This document shows positions 61,418 through 64,000 of a stretch of 64,000 nucleotides of DNA, piece after piece. The notes beneath the pieces were generated by a model, which searched no databases, was not told the DNA's origin, and was given only the letters and a program-made list of their open reading frames with translations. This stretch comes from Meghimatium bilineatum (taxonomy: Eukaryota > Mollusca > Gastropoda > Stylommatophora > Philomycidae). The stretch lies in NCBI GenBank assembly GCA_034231615.1, contig CM067298.1, positions 58,060,883 to 58,124,882 on the forward strand, written 5' to 3'. The position numbers and the translations under genes were made by a program. Each line of letters opens with the position of its first letter. Within the stretch, counting starts at the first letter, position 1.

Positions 61418-61824
61418 CTTGATTCTTGATTAGAAACTGACCTCACGGCACGTGGGGCATTCCCATAAGTGCTCTGCCCTCTGTTCCAGTAGCCATTCGA
61501 CTCGATGGTGTTTCGCGTCTAATGTTGCCAAAAACAGACGTCGACATCAGGGCACAACTCTGGCCATTGCGACAGGTTTCTTTGTTGTTCCGCCCACCCA
61601 CGCCGTGCCCGTAACTAGTTCAATCACAACGTCGGCCTGTCGGAACAACATGGTAACTGTTATCGAAGGTTACTACTACGGGATTGTATAGATGACGTGC
61701 CATGAAGCTTCTATAAGAAGATAACCTCAATATAAAGACATGTTATCTAATAAGGTTTTCTGTTGCATGGTTGGTTTGTCTAGTGAGCCATTGGTGAGAC
61801 CCACAGACGCAACCGCATGCGCGC
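61418..61824 (-). mobile_element. 407-bp retroposed element with perfect 15-bp TSD
   Basis: Direct repeats ACATACCAATAATAT at 61403-61417 and 61825-61839 flank the element. On the minus strand it begins GTGCGCGCATGCGGTTGCGT and ends with a repeated tail TCAAGAATCAAG. The long perfect duplication and tail indicate target-primed retroposition. Its CpG-rich sequence is not one I recognise. The sister copy is at 28442-28850. Confidence 0.85.
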
Positions 61825-61883
61825 ACATACCAATAATATATTTTGCTGATACTAGATAACACACATAATAACACACACAAATC

Positions 61884-61911
61884 GACGTTTCGACCAAAAG
61901 GCCTTTATCAA
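61884..61911 (-). ncRNA. degenerate hammerhead-ribozyme-like motif
   Basis: On the minus strand, TTGATAA is followed by a small hairpin AGGCC/GGTC and then GAAACGTC. This parallels the CUGAUGA, stem II, GAAA, GUC core found in ribozymes of Penelope-like and related retroelements. The first core block has at least two substitutions (C3 and G8), so activity is not expected. Confidence 0.3.
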
Positions 61912-62149
61912 GACAGACAATTGAAACAAAATTAAAACATATAACAGAAAGCGAACAGTAATAGCATCAACGGTCACATTGATAAGCGTAGTATCTGAAT
62001 AGACCACATCCTTTCTGAGAAAGAGGTTGGTTGCCTTAAAGGCATGATTGTGATAGTGGGTTTATAAATGTATGATTGGTTACCAATGGAAAGCATTCCT
62101 GTCATGGTCGTCACTTCCTGACAGGAGTGTAGCATGTCCATCACTGTAT

Positions 62150-62312
62150 AGAAGACATCTGCACATAATTAATTACGACTTCATTCGTTACCTTTTTAAT
62201 TATTGTCATGGTTTCTGTTGGTCACTATTTATATACTTGGAGTCGCCTTTGCTATTTTTAGCATGAGACTCCAAATACATCAATAATGACCAACGGAAAC
62301 CAAGACAATTCA
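62150..62312. mobile_element. palindromic fold-back MITE, copy 3 (right end lost)
   Basis: AGAAGACATCTGCACATAAT at the left and the TATATACTTGGAGTCGCC / GAGACTCCAAATACAT centre match copies at 12262 and 24734. The right terminus after ACCAAGACAATTCATT is missing. Confidence 0.75.
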
Positions 62313-62394
62313 TTATTACCAACTTATTTCATTACTCGTCTGTCAATTGTTCACTAATCTGCAGTGTTTGGAGGTATAGTTGTCCCTCCGTCGA

Positions 62395-62615
62395 AATTTC
62401 TGTCACAGCGTATTGCTGAGGCCAGAAAGGTGTCAAAGAATAACAACACTCTTACCTGCCACGCATGTTGAGCAAGAAAGGAGGTCCTAGGTATAGAGTT
62501 GGCTATCCAATCCGATTGAGTGTCAAAGATTACATGCTGAAGTTGAACTGCAGAAAGGAGCAGATATCGCAGCAAAGCTGTAAACTATTACGCACCGCAT
62601 TCGGTTCTCCGAACA
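62395..62615 (+). repeat. 280-bp SINE-like element, diverged copy
   Basis: GCCAGAAAGGTGTCAAAGAA, CTTACCTGCCACGCATGTTG, CAGATATCGCAGCAAAGCTG and GCATTCGGTTCTCCGAAC keep the family order. It is cut at the tail by the neighbouring LINE. Confidence 0.65.
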
Positions 62616-62975
62616 CATCATCATCATCAACAGCTGCATGCCGACTGCCGTAGACAATCATGAATCTCCACAAATCTCTATTTCTTATATTGTGTATCAT
62701 GATTATTGTTGATTCTTTGCAATGTCACGATGTTAAATTATCTAATATTGAATCATGCTGTTTAACTTGTTCTCGTTTGCCTTCTATTTTTCCCTGTATA
62801 ATTATATTATCCAGATCTCACTGTCTTATAATGCATCCAAAAAGTAAAGACAGTCTTTTTCAGATATTATTAAATAACCACCACCTCTCTCTCTTTTCGG
62901 TCTCGTACTTAACCATTTCATCACTTTCGCATCTGTTTTTCTAGCTGTCTATTGGTATTCTCAGTATTCTTCTGA
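62613..62975 (-). mobile_element. LINE (family A) 3' end
   Basis: The minus strand reads RRILRIP, KTDAKVMKW, IIQGKIEGKRE and DLWRFMIVYGSRHAA, followed by a TGATGATGATGA tail at 62613-62632. The frame is broken several times and ends at a TAG/ATT microsatellite. Confidence 0.72.
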
Positions 62976-62976
62976 T

Positions 62977-63038
62977 GTGTATTATTATTATTATTAATAT
63001 TATTATTGTTATTATTAGTATTACTATTAGTAGTAGTA

Positions 63039-63072
<34 letters not shown>

Positions 63073-63077
63073 AAGAA

Positions 63078-63141
<64 letters not shown>
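62977..63141. repeat. composite ATT/TAG trinucleotide microsatellite
   Basis: It has the same order as 46944-47185: GTATTATTATT runs, GTTATTATTAGTATTACT, then TAG runs with AGAAGT interruptions. Confidence 0.97.
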
Positions 63142-63304
63142 ACGTATACCACGCGCCCAACTAGTTTTAGAACCCTCGCTAGCTTCCATATGAAATGCAG
63201 ATGGTATCAGTAACAGAGATTCATTATTTTATATGAATCCTGGACTTCAGCCGAACGAAATGTTTTATGGCAACATGAATTACAAAGGCTGACACGTTTA
63301 ATTG

Positions 63305-63376
63305 TACCCCGCGGTCCGAAGGCTGACCAGTAAGGAGATAACACAGAGAGACCGCTAGACCACCAGACGCTTTTCA
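63305..63376 (-). repeat. tRNA-like sequence
   Basis: On the minus strand, TGGTGGTCTAGCGGTCTC (A-box region) is followed by CTCCTTACTGG and GCCTTCGGACCGCGGGG (B-box region). The ends do not pair well; it is probably a tRNA pseudogene or SINE head. Confidence 0.5.
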
Positions 63377-63588
63377 AATGCGTATCGGGATGAATGGTGA
63401 TTGATGTTGAATGAAAAGGGGGGATGGGCTGAAAGACCAGAGTTAGTGGGAATCAGTTTTTAGGCAGTTGAGTTTTGGAGTTTGGAGTGGATAGTTGGGC
63501 TCCGAACTAGGGAGTCTGAGTTTGGGTTAGCGCCGGACGGGTGCCCACAAGACAGACTCTGAATTTACAGAGTAGATCCCGGAATATT

Positions 63589-63744
63589 GGATAAGTCATA
63601 CTTTGCTGAGAGTTGATGTTATGCCTTTTTGGATTTGATTGGATAAGTCGTATTTTGCTGAGAGTTGATGTTATGCTTTTTTGGATTTGATTGGATAAGT
63701 CGTATTTTTCTGAGAGTTGATGTTATGCCGTTTTGGATTTGACG
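63589..63744. repeat. three-copy tandem repeat, period 52 bp
   Basis: GGATAAGTCGTATTTTGCTG, then AGAGTTGATGTTATGC and TTTTTGGATTTGATT repeats three times with very few changes, so it is recent. Confidence 0.95.
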
Positions 63745-64000
63745 AATATGTAAAATAAAGTTTCGAATTATATGTGAACGTTGGAGTTACAACCTTGTTT
63801 TATACTATGCTATCACCTGGATATATGTGAGAGAGCCACAACAGATATAACTTCATAACCTTCCACACTGATTATATATATTACCCCTTATCAACATTTT
63901 TAATACGTTCACAACTGATGCAAGTGACCAAGGATCACCAAGTTCGACAATTCACAACGCGGATTACTGGCCATAATACGATCGACGGATAATACATGAT

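Noticed and set aside
61452-61691. Shared frame ending TTSACRNNMVTVIEGYYYGIV, also on the minus strand at 28576-28839
   Set aside because: It is antisense to the retroposed element, and similarity follows from the two copies being homologous DNA; only the C-terminal part is conserved in frame.
62921-63193. Similar single-residue frames near 63 kb
   Set aside because: Same cause: the second TAG/ATT microsatellite.

Overview
The window is invertebrate nuclear DNA. It is AT-rich, has long introns, and is crowded with decayed LINEs, SINEs, hAT fragments, MITEs and mini- or microsatellites. There is no sign of bacterial, viral or organellar gene organisation. The one host gene I can support encodes a secreted two-immunoglobulin-domain protein of the ImpL2 / neural-ectodermal development factor type. 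Together with the repeat landscape this suggests an arthropod, perhaps a chelicerate with a large repeat-rich genome. That placement is inference, and no species can be named from the sequence.

Region 1 (about 1-20200, minus strand): the ImpL2-like gene. Six coding exons are reconstructed from 20178 down to 2983: a signal-peptide exon, a 22-nt microexon, two exons for Ig domain 1, a 57-nt linker exon, and the first half of Ig domain 2. All have canonical GT/AG sites and their phases agree across every junction, giving 690 nt or 230 codons. The last exon or exons, carrying the second half of Ig2 and the stop, were not found and probably lie beyond position 1. The introns carry LINE 3' ends, a tRNA-headed SINE, a roughly 280-bp SINE-like repeat with perfect target-site duplications, and a fold-back MITE.

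Region 2 (about 20200-64000): no convincing host gene. It holds at least six kinds of LINE relic, recognised by reverse transcriptase C-terminal motifs, an RNase H fragment, zinc-knuckle tails or a C-terminal C2H2 finger. It also holds many copies of the 280-bp SINE-like family, a 407-bp retroposed element with a 15-bp target-site duplication and an older inverted copy 33 kb away, a decayed hAT element with a recognisable zinc finger, a hAT MITE with an 8-bp duplication, three copies of a palindromic MITE, and a 2.3-kb inverted composite element flanked by a 13-bp direct repeat. Tandem arrays include an 18-copy 31-bp minisatellite and two composite TAG microsatellites with the same internal order.

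All transposon coding regions seen are truncated and interrupted by stops or frameshifts, so none looks autonomous. The most informative points are the phase-locked microexon of the ImpL2-like gene, the GAA-type 3' tail shared by one LINE family and the abundant SINE-like family, and the unnamed retroposed and fold-back elements. I found no convincing new biochemical system; the novelty candidates are repeat families and splicing features.
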